NCBI GenBank assembly: GCA_963422415.1
Contig: OY729430.1
Location: forward strand, 2,790,001 to 2,854,000
Length of the DNA stretch: 64,000 nt
Direction of reading: 5' to 3'
Origin: Bin34 sp963422415
Lineage (GTDB): Bacteria > Chloroflexota > Anaerolineae > Caldilineales > Caldilineaceae
Shown: piece by piece, positions 57,099 to 64,000 of the stretch
How the letters are laid out: every line of letters begins with the position of its first letter
How positions within the stretch are numbered: the first letter of the stretch is position 1
Made by a program: the position numbers and the translations under genes
The notes under the pieces: generated by a model
Told to the model about the DNA's origin: nothing
Database searches by the model: none
What the model saw: only the letters and a program-made list of their open reading frames with translations

Positions 57099-58298
57099 TT
57101 GTCCAGCACTTCTGTCCAACCCTCTCCCGCGCCGGATTCCGATTCCTTCCAGACAGGCCGGATTCTGACTATCACGGGGGGACATACCGCACACGATGGG
57201 TTTTCCGCCTTTTTCTCGCCCTTGCTGCCCAAGCTCCAGGAAAAGCTCGCGCTCAGTTATAGCCAAATTGGTTCGTTGTCATTTGGCCTGCATATTCCCT
57301 TTATATCCACCTTGTTGCTTGGATATCTGGCCGATCACCTGAGTGTCCGCTACTTTGTCATATTTGCCCCGGCGGTCACTGCCACGGCCATGAGCCTGGT
57401 AGGCTTGACCTCCGGATTCTGGCCGCTGATGGCCATAGTCGTCGTCACCGGCTTCAGTGTCGCGGCATTTCATGCGCCTGCTCCCGCCATGATCAGCCAA
57501 ATATCCGGGAAACGCGTGGGGTTGGGCATGAGCCTATTTATGGCCAGCGGCGAGCTGGGGCGGACACTAGGGCCTCTGCTGGTGGCCGGCAGTGTCACCC
57601 TCTTTGGCTTGGAAGGCATCTGGCGCGTCATGTTTCTGGGTTGGCTTGCCTCGGCCCTGCTCTTCTGGCGCCTACACGAAGTTTCGGGGCGACCCCGTAA
57701 TCAAGGCACTCCACAAACCCTGCGTCTCTTTTGGCAAAACGGCAAACGGCTGCTGAGCCTGATGGGAGGCATGATTGTCTTCCGCACTTTTCTCCAGGTT
57801 GCCCTTACCGCTTACCTCCCGCTGTACATGCGGGATGTCTTGGGCGCAGAATTCGTGGAGGGCGCCTTTGCCTTGACTTTGCTGGAAGGGGCTGGTGTAC
57901 TGGGTGCAGTAGCGGCGGGGAGTCTGTGTGACCACTTTTCACGCAAGAATATCCTGCTGATTCTCTTTGCACTTTCGCCCCTGCTGGTTTTTTTGTTCAC
58001 GCAGGCGCCAGTGCAACTGGCGTACTGGATGCTGCCTTTGGTGGGTTTCTTCACCCTGTCCACAACGCCGGTCATTCTGACCATTTTGCAGACTCGTTTT
58101 CCGCGCAACCGGGCTCTGGCCAGCGGAACTTTCATGAGCATGGGGGTGATCAGCCGCGGCGTCACTACTTGGATCCTGGGCCTTGTGGCAGACCAGTTCA
58201 ATCTGGCAGTCGTATTCCAAGTGTGTATCATGACTTCTGTCTTGGGGATTTTACCTCTGTGGCTCATGCCGCGTGCGGATTTGGAACGACATCTCTAA
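57099..58298 (+). CDS. MFS transporter, fosmidomycin-resistance-like
   Basis: A 399-residue major facilitator with about 12 helices. It resembles the FsR/fosmidomycin efflux branch: GGHTAHDGFSAFFSPLLPKL in helix 1, GYLADHLSVRY in the 2-3 loop, and FHAPAPAMI in helix 4. The substrate is unknown. It starts at TTG 57099, with AAAGGTGG at a good distance; no ATG fits better. Confidence 0.87.
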   Translation: MSSTSVQPSPAPDSDSFQTGRILTITGGHTAHDGFSAFFSPLLPKLQEKLALSYSQIGSLSFGLHIPFISTLLLGYLADHLSVRYFVIFAPAVTATAMSLVGLTSGFWPLMAIVVVTGFSVAAFHAPAPAMISQISGKRVGLGMSLFMASGELGRTLGPLLVAGSVTLFGLEGIWRVMFLGWLASALLFWRLHEVSGRPRNQGTPQTLRLFWQNGKRLLSLMGGMIVFRTFLQVALTAYLPLYMRDVLGAEFVEGAFALTLLEGAGVLGAVAAGSLCDHFSRKNILLILFALSPLLVFLFTQAPVQLAYWMLPLVGFFTLSTTPVILTILQTRFPRNRALASGTFMSMGVISRGVTTWILGLVADQFNLAVVFQVCIMTSVLGILPLWLMPRADLERHL

Positions 58299-58417
58299 TA
58301 AGAAATGTAGAATTTGTCGAATTCGGCCTGTGGCGATGGTAGGCAGGGATATACCAGTAGGGCAAGGAATTCCGGTGAAGCGGATCTCGCACAACCGCGT
58401 ACAGGACGCGCGCCTCG

Positions 58418-60082
58418 ATGCCGTCTACGAGTATTTTGAGCATGTCTTCTGAACAAGGCAGTAAAGTCGCCGCTTGCAGTTATATCGTGCTGTGCCTGAC
58501 CGTGTTGGGTTTCAGCTATCTCAATAGTATCAACCCGTGGCGCTACGATGTGCTGGCCAGGGAAGACGGCGGGATAGAGAATCTCACGGCTGTCCTGTTT
58601 CTGCTGGCGGGCCTCCTGCTCGGTGCCACGGCAATGCGGGAGCGGCGGCACATCCTGCAGGGTCTCTATATATTGGGTGGCTTGGCCTTGGTGTTCGTGG
58701 CTGGCGAGGAAGTTAGTTGGGGGCAGCGCATCTTCGGGTGGACCACTCCCGAATTCCTGCAGAGCATAAATATCCAAGGCGAATTGAATGTACACAATAT
58801 CAATACAGACGTGTTCGGGAAACTCCACAGGGAAAGCGGGACACTGCTGTGCATAGTCGCTGGTGTTGCGTTCATCTATCGACAAAACCAGATCTTTGGG
58901 ATTCCGCTACCTTCCTTCCCCCTGCTGTGTGGCTTTCTGCTGACGCAACTCTATGGCCTGAAGACACCTCTTGTGTCCTCTGAGAACGGGCTGCTGCTGC
59001 TCTTGGGCATCGCTGTGCTGAGGGCTAGGCAACCTCCTTGGATCATGATCGTCGTGACCACCTCGGTCCTCAATCTAGCCCTCCAGGTTATATATGGTTC
59101 TTCGGATGGCATTCGAGCCGGAAGATTCTCGGAAGGGTACGAGTGCCTGTCTAGCATCGCCGTTTGTCTCTATGCATTCCAACTATGGCAGGGGACAGCA
59201 GACCGCACGCCTACAGATACTGTTTTCGAGCCTGAAGCTAAGGGAGAGGTAGTCTGGTTGGTGACATGCTCGCTGGTAATAATCGGCAGTGTCGGGTGGG
59301 TTTGGCGATATCAGAGCCATCTTCAGGTCGAGGTTGCCGCTGTCAAGGAGACATATCAAGCAATCGTGTCCGGCGGCGTGCCAGCAGTCGCTTATGCCGA
59401 ATTTGACGTCTATCTCACCAAGAACCGGTTAATCTACGTCAAGGAACCGTGCACGGCGGCGGATGTGGATCTCCGCTTCGTATTGCATCTTGTTCCCGTC
59501 ACATCCCACAACTTGCCCCGCTATAGATGGCAGTCCGGTTTTGACAACTTGGACCATGAGTTTGACCGCCACGGTACCCGCATGGATGGGATCTGTCTGA
59601 CCTCCATTCCGCTCCCGGAGTACAGCATCTCCCGGATCCGGATTGGGCAACGGTATCCCTCCGGCTCAGCCCGTTGGCGGGCTGAATTCTCTCATCCCGC
59701 CAACGTGGCCTATGGGAATCGCCAGACCGATAACATCATTCACACGAATGAGGCCGAGCTGGCTATTTCTAGCTATTTCAACGTATATGTCAACAGGCAC
59801 AGGAAGCAGATTGTTTACATCCGAAATCCGTGCGACGAAGCGGATATTGCCACCCGCTTCTTTCTGCACGTCACTCCCGTTTTCGCGGCCGACCTACCTA
59901 TTTCCCGGCGATCATATGGCTTCGACAACTTGGACTTCGACTTCCACAAGCATGAGATCATGGCTGACGGGCAATGCATGGCCAAGCGCACCCTGCCCGA
60001 CTACGACATCGCCAGTATTCACACCGGTCAATACACCGAGACTGGGAACCTCTGGAAAGTCAGGGCCAAACTCGACCCTTAG
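58418..60082 (+). CDS. Membrane protein with duplicated C-terminal domain
   Basis: The 554-residue protein has about seven N-terminal helices with the conserved EEVSWGQRIFGWTTPE segment typical of an uncharacterised membrane family. The C-terminal 230 residues, predicted outside the membrane, hold two copies of one domain: repeat 1 (VYLTKNRLIYVKEPC ... SGFDNLDHEF ... RIRIGQ) and repeat 2 (VYVNRHRKQIVYIRNPC ... YGFDNLDFDF ... SIHTGQ). Each has a conserved Cys pair. The function is not known. An ATG at 58442 is an equally possible start. Confidence 0.8.
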   Translation: MPSTSILSMSSEQGSKVAACSYIVLCLTVLGFSYLNSINPWRYDVLAREDGGIENLTAVLFLLAGLLLGATAMRERRHILQGLYILGGLALVFVAGEEVSWGQRIFGWTTPEFLQSINIQGELNVHNINTDVFGKLHRESGTLLCIVAGVAFIYRQNQIFGIPLPSFPLLCGFLLTQLYGLKTPLVSSENGLLLLLGIAVLRARQPPWIMIVVTTSVLNLALQVIYGSSDGIRAGRFSEGYECLSSIAVCLYAFQLWQGTADRTPTDTVFEPEAKGEVVWLVTCSLVIIGSVGWVWRYQSHLQVEVAAVKETYQAIVSGGVPAVAYAEFDVYLTKNRLIYVKEPCTAADVDLRFVLHLVPVTSHNLPRYRWQSGFDNLDHEFDRHGTRMDGICLTSIPLPEYSISRIRIGQRYPSGSARWRAEFSHPANVAYGNRQTDNIIHTNEAELAISSYFNVYVNRHRKQIVYIRNPCDEADIATRFFLHVTPVFAADLPISRRSYGFDNLDFDFHKHEIMADGQCMAKRTLPDYDIASIHTGQYTETGNLWKVRAKLDP

Positions 60083-60424
60083 CCCTATGTAGATCAGCGG
60101 CGCGCCGGTGCGACCGTACTGCAGGAGCATAGTGCGCTCCATTGGGTCACATGGTCCACGGCTGCGGACATCAGCCGCGCCAAGGACCTGCCAGAATCGC
60201 CAACGCAGGAGTTTGATCCCGCAAGCTTGCCACAGCGCTCTGCAGAGCGCTGTGATATCCCGCCCCGATTCTGACACTTCCTCAATTCAAGTTGTACAGA
60301 GGATCCTTAGGCGATTGGCCTTGGGTTGCACCAAGCGATTTAAAGGTCTGATGCAATCCTTTGGTTTACAATTTTCGGCAGAGTATGGAGGGCAGGCATT
60401 TCTTCATTTCTAGGAGTTACAACC
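60083..60424. other. Intergenic stretch with a palindrome
   Basis: About 340 bases between the duplicated-domain membrane protein and the aldolase. The only clear element is the 24-bp palindrome at 60231-60254. TAGGAG before 60425 is the aldolase ribosome-binding site. Confidence 0.45.
60231..60254. repeat. 24-bp perfect palindrome
   Basis: Exact 12-base arms (CACAGCGCTCTG and its complement) with no spacer, about 150 bases after the membrane-protein stop and 170 before the aldolase start. No T-run follows, so it resembles an operator or REP-like element more than an intrinsic terminator. Confidence 0.85.
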
Positions 60425-61237
60425 ATGACGCAGTACCTGATTCCCGAAAATAGAATCCTGACTCGTTTGCGTGCTGGTGGTTATGCATTGGGTACCATGG
60501 TCGGCACCTTTGCACAGTCCTCCATGCCGGTGTTGCTGGCCAACGCCGGCTTCGAATTCCTTATTCTGGACAATGAACACGGCATGTTCGACAGCGAGAC
60601 CACCGAGACGATTTGTCGATCCGCCATATCGCAGAGCGTTACCCCCATCGTGCGCGTTGCCGATCACACCTATACCTGGATCGCCAAGTCACTGGACGCC
60701 GGCGGACAGGGCCTACTGTTGCCGCGTATCTACCACGCGGAACAGGTCAAGGAAATAGCCCGTATGATGAAGTTCCCCCCTCTGGGCCAGCGAGGCAATG
60801 CGCTGAGCCGCGCCTACGTAGGATATCGAGCTGGACCTGTGTCAGAAGTCATGGCCAGAGCGAACGACCAGAGCATGATGATCGTGCAAATAGAAACCAA
60901 AGAAGCCTTTGCGGTTCGAGATGAGATAGCGGCCCTGCCATATGTGGACTCGCTGTTCATAGGACCCAATGATCTCTCAATCTCCTTGGGCCAGCCAGGT
61001 CACTTGGAACACCCCACGGTAGTGGACGCGATTCAGCGGACTCGGGACACCTGCGTCAAGTATGGCAAAATTCCAGGAATTCAGATGAATACTCCCGATT
61101 CCGCCTGCCGCTGGGCGGAGGAAGGGTTTCGCCTGATCAGTGCCCAGTCCGACATCGGACTGCTCCAGAGCGCCGGCCAACAGGTTGTGGAAGCCTTGCA
61201 GCAGGTGATTCCGGAGGATGGCCAATCCTGTACATAG
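60425..61237 (+). CDS. HpcH/HpaI family 2-keto-3-deoxy sugar-acid aldolase
   Basis: A 270-residue class II aldolase that splits 2-keto-3-deoxy acids into pyruvate and an aldehyde. The base is His52 in LDNEHGMFD. QIETKEA and IGPNDLSISLG hold the metal and substrate residues, and ARM...GQRGNALSRAYVGY is typical. GGAG lies about eight bases upstream of the ATG. It could act downstream of the sugar-acid dehydratases encoded elsewhere in the window. Confidence 0.88.
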   Translation: MTQYLIPENRILTRLRAGGYALGTMVGTFAQSSMPVLLANAGFEFLILDNEHGMFDSETTETICRSAISQSVTPIVRVADHTYTWIAKSLDAGGQGLLLPRIYHAEQVKEIARMMKFPPLGQRGNALSRAYVGYRAGPVSEVMARANDQSMMIVQIETKEAFAVRDEIAALPYVDSLFIGPNDLSISLGQPGHLEHPTVVDAIQRTRDTCVKYGKIPGIQMNTPDSACRWAEEGFRLISAQSDIGLLQSAGQQVVEALQQVIPEDGQSCT

Positions 61238-61857
61238 TGTATGTGGGGGTGCGCTCACCGGTGCCGCCCATCAGCTACGCCACCCTTCCCGCCCTGCTGG
61301 GGGATTTGCTGTTGAGTTTGGTGGGTTTTGAACTCATTGTCCTCTTGACAGTGGGCTTGGTGTTCTGGCGCTGGGACGCGAAATGGGTCCGTCGAGTGTG
61401 GCAGACAAGCCCTGACAGGCAATCGGCGCGCCCCTCCGCCACAACAACAAAATGCCCTGTGGCGCTCCTCGGTGGAGCCGGTGCCGTATTGTTGTTCAGT
61501 CTGGGATGGCTGTTGGTCGCCCTGTATCCCGTACAGTCCCTCGGAGATGCATTCAATGATCTGCTTGCCGCCAGTTTGCAACAGGAAGTCCTTGTGGCGT
61601 TTCACATGGTTTCGGTCGCGATCCTGGCTGCCCTGTTGATCTATGGCCTGTGGCGCCGTCACAGCGACATCGTGGAAGCGGGGTGCTGGTTGTTGTTGCC
61701 GGGTCAATTGATGACAGCGGCTTGGTCTTGGCATCAGGTTCTGTTGATGACCAGTGCCTTGGCCCTTTTGCTTCTGGGCCTCCTCGCACAGCGGCATCAA
61801 GGGTTTCCCCTGTCGCTGCGCCATTCCCGACGACATGTCGGTCAACAGCCGGCATAG
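61237..61857 (+). CDS. Hypothetical membrane protein
   Basis: A 206-residue protein with about five hydrophobic helices. It starts at GTG 61237, whose G is the last base of the aldolase stop (TAGTG), so the two are probably coupled. A His-containing helix (AFHMVSVAILAALLIYG) and AWSWHQVLLM stand out. The family is not recognised. Confidence 0.7.
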   Translation: MYVGVRSPVPPISYATLPALLGDLLLSLVGFELIVLLTVGLVFWRWDAKWVRRVWQTSPDRQSARPSATTTKCPVALLGGAGAVLLFSLGWLLVALYPVQSLGDAFNDLLAASLQQEVLVAFHMVSVAILAALLIYGLWRRHSDIVEAGCWLLLPGQLMTAAWSWHQVLLMTSALALLLLGLLAQRHQGFPLSLRHSRRHVGQQPA

Positions 61858-62091
61858 CCGGGTGACAAGGTCATCACGCGTCAAGCGTCACAGGGAGCCA
61901 CGCGGGTGGGCAGCCGCAATCTCCGCCGGGTTCGCGTGCCACGGGAAGGCACAGGCGTCCCGAAAACGCGTGAACCCGGCGACCGAGATGTAGAGCACCC
62001 CGTTGCCGAGGACACCTGTAGAACTAGGCGCTGTGCCCCTCCCGTCGGCTTCGTGCCAAGCCTTCCCGACTGGAGTGCACGGACCGACATG

Positions 62092-62496
62092 TCAAATACA
62101 TGAGGCCTGTTTCCTCGCCGGCAAGTTGTATTGCGGATGTCTGAAGGCAAGCGAGTGCAGGCAGGATCCAGAGACTATGAGGCTGGAGCGGCTTGAATCT
62201 GAGAGCATGTACACCACCCAAAACAGAAAGAAGGATAGCTGTATCCAGAGAAGCAACCAGCCAAGGACAAGGTGTCCCTTCCAGAACCCCCAAATGACCA
62301 TCAGCGCCGGATACAGGGAAGCCACCAGCGCGATCGTATACTGCGGTTCTGTCAAGTCATCGACAAACAGGACAGGTAGATAGGGAGAAATGCCGAGGGC
62401 GGTCGTAAACAGTAGGACGCGGCCCACTCTGGCCCAAAAGGGGCGAGAGACAAGCCGTGACCCGGAGAATGGTGGATTGACAAGTCTTCGGATCAT
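62092..62496 (-). CDS. Hypothetical membrane protein, three helices
   Basis: A 134-residue protein with hydrophobic segments at about residues 27-47, 54-72 and 77-97. The C-terminal 35 residues are less convincing. GAGGCAGG lies before the ATG. It follows the UGA-interrupted secreted protein gene after 38 bases and may belong to the same transcript. Confidence 0.55.
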   Translation of the reverse strand: MIRRLVNPPFSGSRLVSRPFWARVGRVLLFTTALGISPYLPVLFVDDLTEPQYTIALVASLYPALMVIWGFWKGHLVLGWLLLWIQLSFFLFWVVYMLSDSSRSSLIVSGSCLHSLAFRHPQYNLPARKQASCI

Positions 62497-62534
62497 TGCC
62501 TGCCTCTGGCGCGCCTTCCAGGATTCATGGCTAC

Positions 62535-63170
62535 CTAATCGATATTAAAGACGCAGCTACCCTCAACGTCCTTCTCCTGCGTTACACACAAAGTAGCCAG
62601 ACAATAGTCAATGTCGTAAGCAACGGAGATAGTGTAGCGCGTATAAGCTTGCAATCCGTCCAAGAGCGACTGCCTGTTGGACAATCTGCCCTCTGGCCCT
62701 TCCAAGATTACATAGGTAGTAGGCCCCGGATGTCTGGCTCTAGCCGTTTCACGGCGATGACGGAGAAAGTATAGTCCCCCATTTACCAACCTTGAATATG
62801 TCTGCCCTTCCAGGAAGAACCAGTCATCTACGCGACAGCGATGCCTCTGCCACTGAGCAACGTCAGTGGCTTGAAAGAGCGGTAGAGGGAGTAATTCCGG
62901 TGCAGATACATCGCTTGTCTCGAGCGTTTGACCATGTTGAATGTAGGCCATAAGTTCCTTTCGGGTGGGGATGTAGTCATTGACCGGAGACGAGTGCACT
63001 TCATACTCTATGCCGTAGTCATCAAGGATGGCTCTGGTTTCTTCAATGGACAGTCGATCGTCGTCCCCGGGAGTGGCCCGGGAAGACGCCGCCATTGCTA
63101 CAGAAGACAGGAATACCAGTCACAAGCCCATTATTGCCACCAAACTTAGGATAACCCGCGCTGTCTTCAT
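62535..63170 (-). pseudogene. Secreted protein gene with an in-frame UGA in the signal peptide
   Basis: From ATG 63170, which has a perfect AAAGGAGG seven bases upstream, the frame reads MKTARVILSLVAIMGL, then UGA (63122-63120), then LVFLSSVAMAASS and 180 further residues to the stop. Without the UGA this would be a classical signal peptide ending in AMA-A. The rest is intact and protein-like (DDGIEYEVHSSPVND region, then an extracellular-type domain with three Cys). Either one nonsense change has just silenced it, translation restarts at the ATG at 63095, or the base is an assembly error. Confidence 0.65.
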
Positions 63171-63329
63171 AGTAAACCTCCTTTGGAAACCTCTATGAAA
63201 CGAAACGGCTCTTCCATGTGGCAGAGCCGCAAAAACGCCTGGGGCGTGGTGGCTTTGGCATACTGTCACGAGGAATTTTTCTATGCAGATTGACCTTAAT
63301 ACGCCTCCGTGATCTTGGCCGCGAATGCA

Positions 63330-63886
63330 TCGGAGGATAATTGCCTAGATCGTTTTCCATTTCGCGGAACGTATACGAAAAGCCCCTTCGGCAATTCCCG
63401 TGACAACTTTGAGGCTGAAGGTCGCGGTTCGGTTCCTGGTTGCCTATACGCGAGAAGAGGCTACCCTGGCTGGCGGACCAGGTACCCGAGTTGGTCTTCA
63501 TGCAAGGGCCAACGGAAGCTCTTGAAGCCATATGGCCGTCCCTCGGATCACAATGAATCGGCTCTTGACATCCACTCTATACAAAGAGAGGCCCGCCATG
63601 TACTCTGGATTACAAAGTCCAGGAAACAAGATGTCGAGCGGTCTCGACATGTAGCTCGCAGGAGCCGGCTCCCCAGGGGAATAAAGATTCCAATGGGCTC
63701 TGTGCCCTACCTTAGAATCGCCACCCGCTCCGCGACCCGGATTTCGTGCGGTTTGTGGACTTGGCCCAGCAGCAGGAAGCCGTGAGGCAAGCCGCTCACG
63801 CTATCCTGGTGACTGTCGTGGACGAGTACGTCGGCATGATCGAAATCCGGACGAAACGGATCGCCTACATTATTGTGCCAACCTAG
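63330..63886 (+). pseudogene. Decayed coding fragments, family unknown
   Basis: Plus-strand pieces in different frames look protein-like: LRLKVAVRFLVAYTREEATL, then after a frame change LPWLADQVPELVFMQGPTEA to a TGA, then a later piece HPLRDPDFVRFVDLAQQQEA ending at a TAG (63884-63886). They lack starts and cannot be joined without several shifts. I do not recognise the family. Confidence 0.35.
63631..63650. repeat. Short perfect inverted repeat
   Basis: Eight-base arms ATGTCGAG and CTCGACAT enclose the tetraloop CGGT within the decayed region. It may be a chance hairpin. Confidence 0.5.
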
Positions 63887-64000
63887 GTTCCGTCTTGGGA
63901 GACCGTGCGCATGGTGTCTCGACTGTTGTCATGTGCGTGTACCACTCCTGTGACTTAATCCGCCGCGCGGCACTCCGTTACAGTGGCGGACGATCGACAC

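Noticed and set aside
63095..63170. UGA as selenocysteine or reassigned Trp codon
   Set aside because: UGA ends several core genes in the window, the site is in a signal peptide, and no SECIS-like hairpin was apparent directly after it.

Overview
The window looks like a bacterial chromosome of moderately high GC. Core genes lie at both ends and a loose accessory region lies between. The unbroken order nusA-ylxR-infB-rbfA-nrnA-like-truB-ribF, a short IF-2, a long-form HPF, a MazG joined to the tail of a tetrapyrrole-methylase-like domain, and the mix of accessory families (enolase-superfamily dehydratase, PhyH dioxygenase, GH4, UxuA, HpcH aldolase, sulfatase, LRR protein) fit an uncultivated marine or sponge-associated Chloroflexota-type organism. 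That placement is an inference; no rRNA is present to test it.

Layout. 0-2.8 kb: tail of an SbcD-like gene and a full SbcC/Rad50-type ATPase (+). 2.8-10.3 kb: the nusA-to-ribF operon (-), with no rimP before nusA and about 1 kb of apparently empty DNA upstream. 11.3-16.8 kb: uppP, tgt, tag, small membrane proteins, mazG and tRNA-Arg(TCG). 16.9-21.2 kb: enolase-superfamily enzyme, P-loop kinase, nitrilase-family hydrolase and Gfo/Idh oxidoreductase (+). 21.4-27.4 kb: a decayed region with two broken copies of a desuccinylase/aspartoacylase gene on either side of a giant leucine-rich-repeat (LRR) protein, plus an inverted broken paralogue of that protein's N-terminal domain. 27.5-35.9 kb: a catabolic unit (-) with a peptide-type ABC importer (binding protein and two permeases, no ATPases), an intact desuccinylase-family enzyme, a sarcosine-oxidase-like flavoenzyme and a D-aminoacylase-like amidohydrolase. 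36.5-41.5 kb: an unknown conserved protein, a PhyH remnant, a sulfatase and an intact PhyH-family dioxygenase. 41.8-45.7 kb: an overlapping phosphoribosyltransferase/DprA-like pair and a frameshifted AAA-ATPase/PD-(D/E)XK gene. 46-49.8 kb: two GH4 glycosidases and a mannonate dehydratase. 49.8-56.2 kb: uvrA, hpf, yigZ, smpB and a ctpA-type protease. 57-63.2 kb: MFS transporter, a membrane protein with a duplicated C-terminal domain, HpcH/HpaI aldolase, small membrane proteins, and a secreted protein whose signal peptide carries an in-frame UGA. 63.3-64 kb: decayed coding fragments.

Function. The accessory genes point to import and breakdown of acylated or methylated amino-acid derivatives (27.5-35.9 kb), uronate or galactoside breakdown (16.9 kb, 46-49.8 kb, 60.4 kb) and desulfation. 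The pseudogenes and near-identical 72-bp repeats mark 21-27 kb as an actively changing surface-protein locus. The best candidate for a little-described system is the DprA-like/phosphoribosyltransferase pair. The most unusual single gene is the LRR protein, which combines two different LRR classes.
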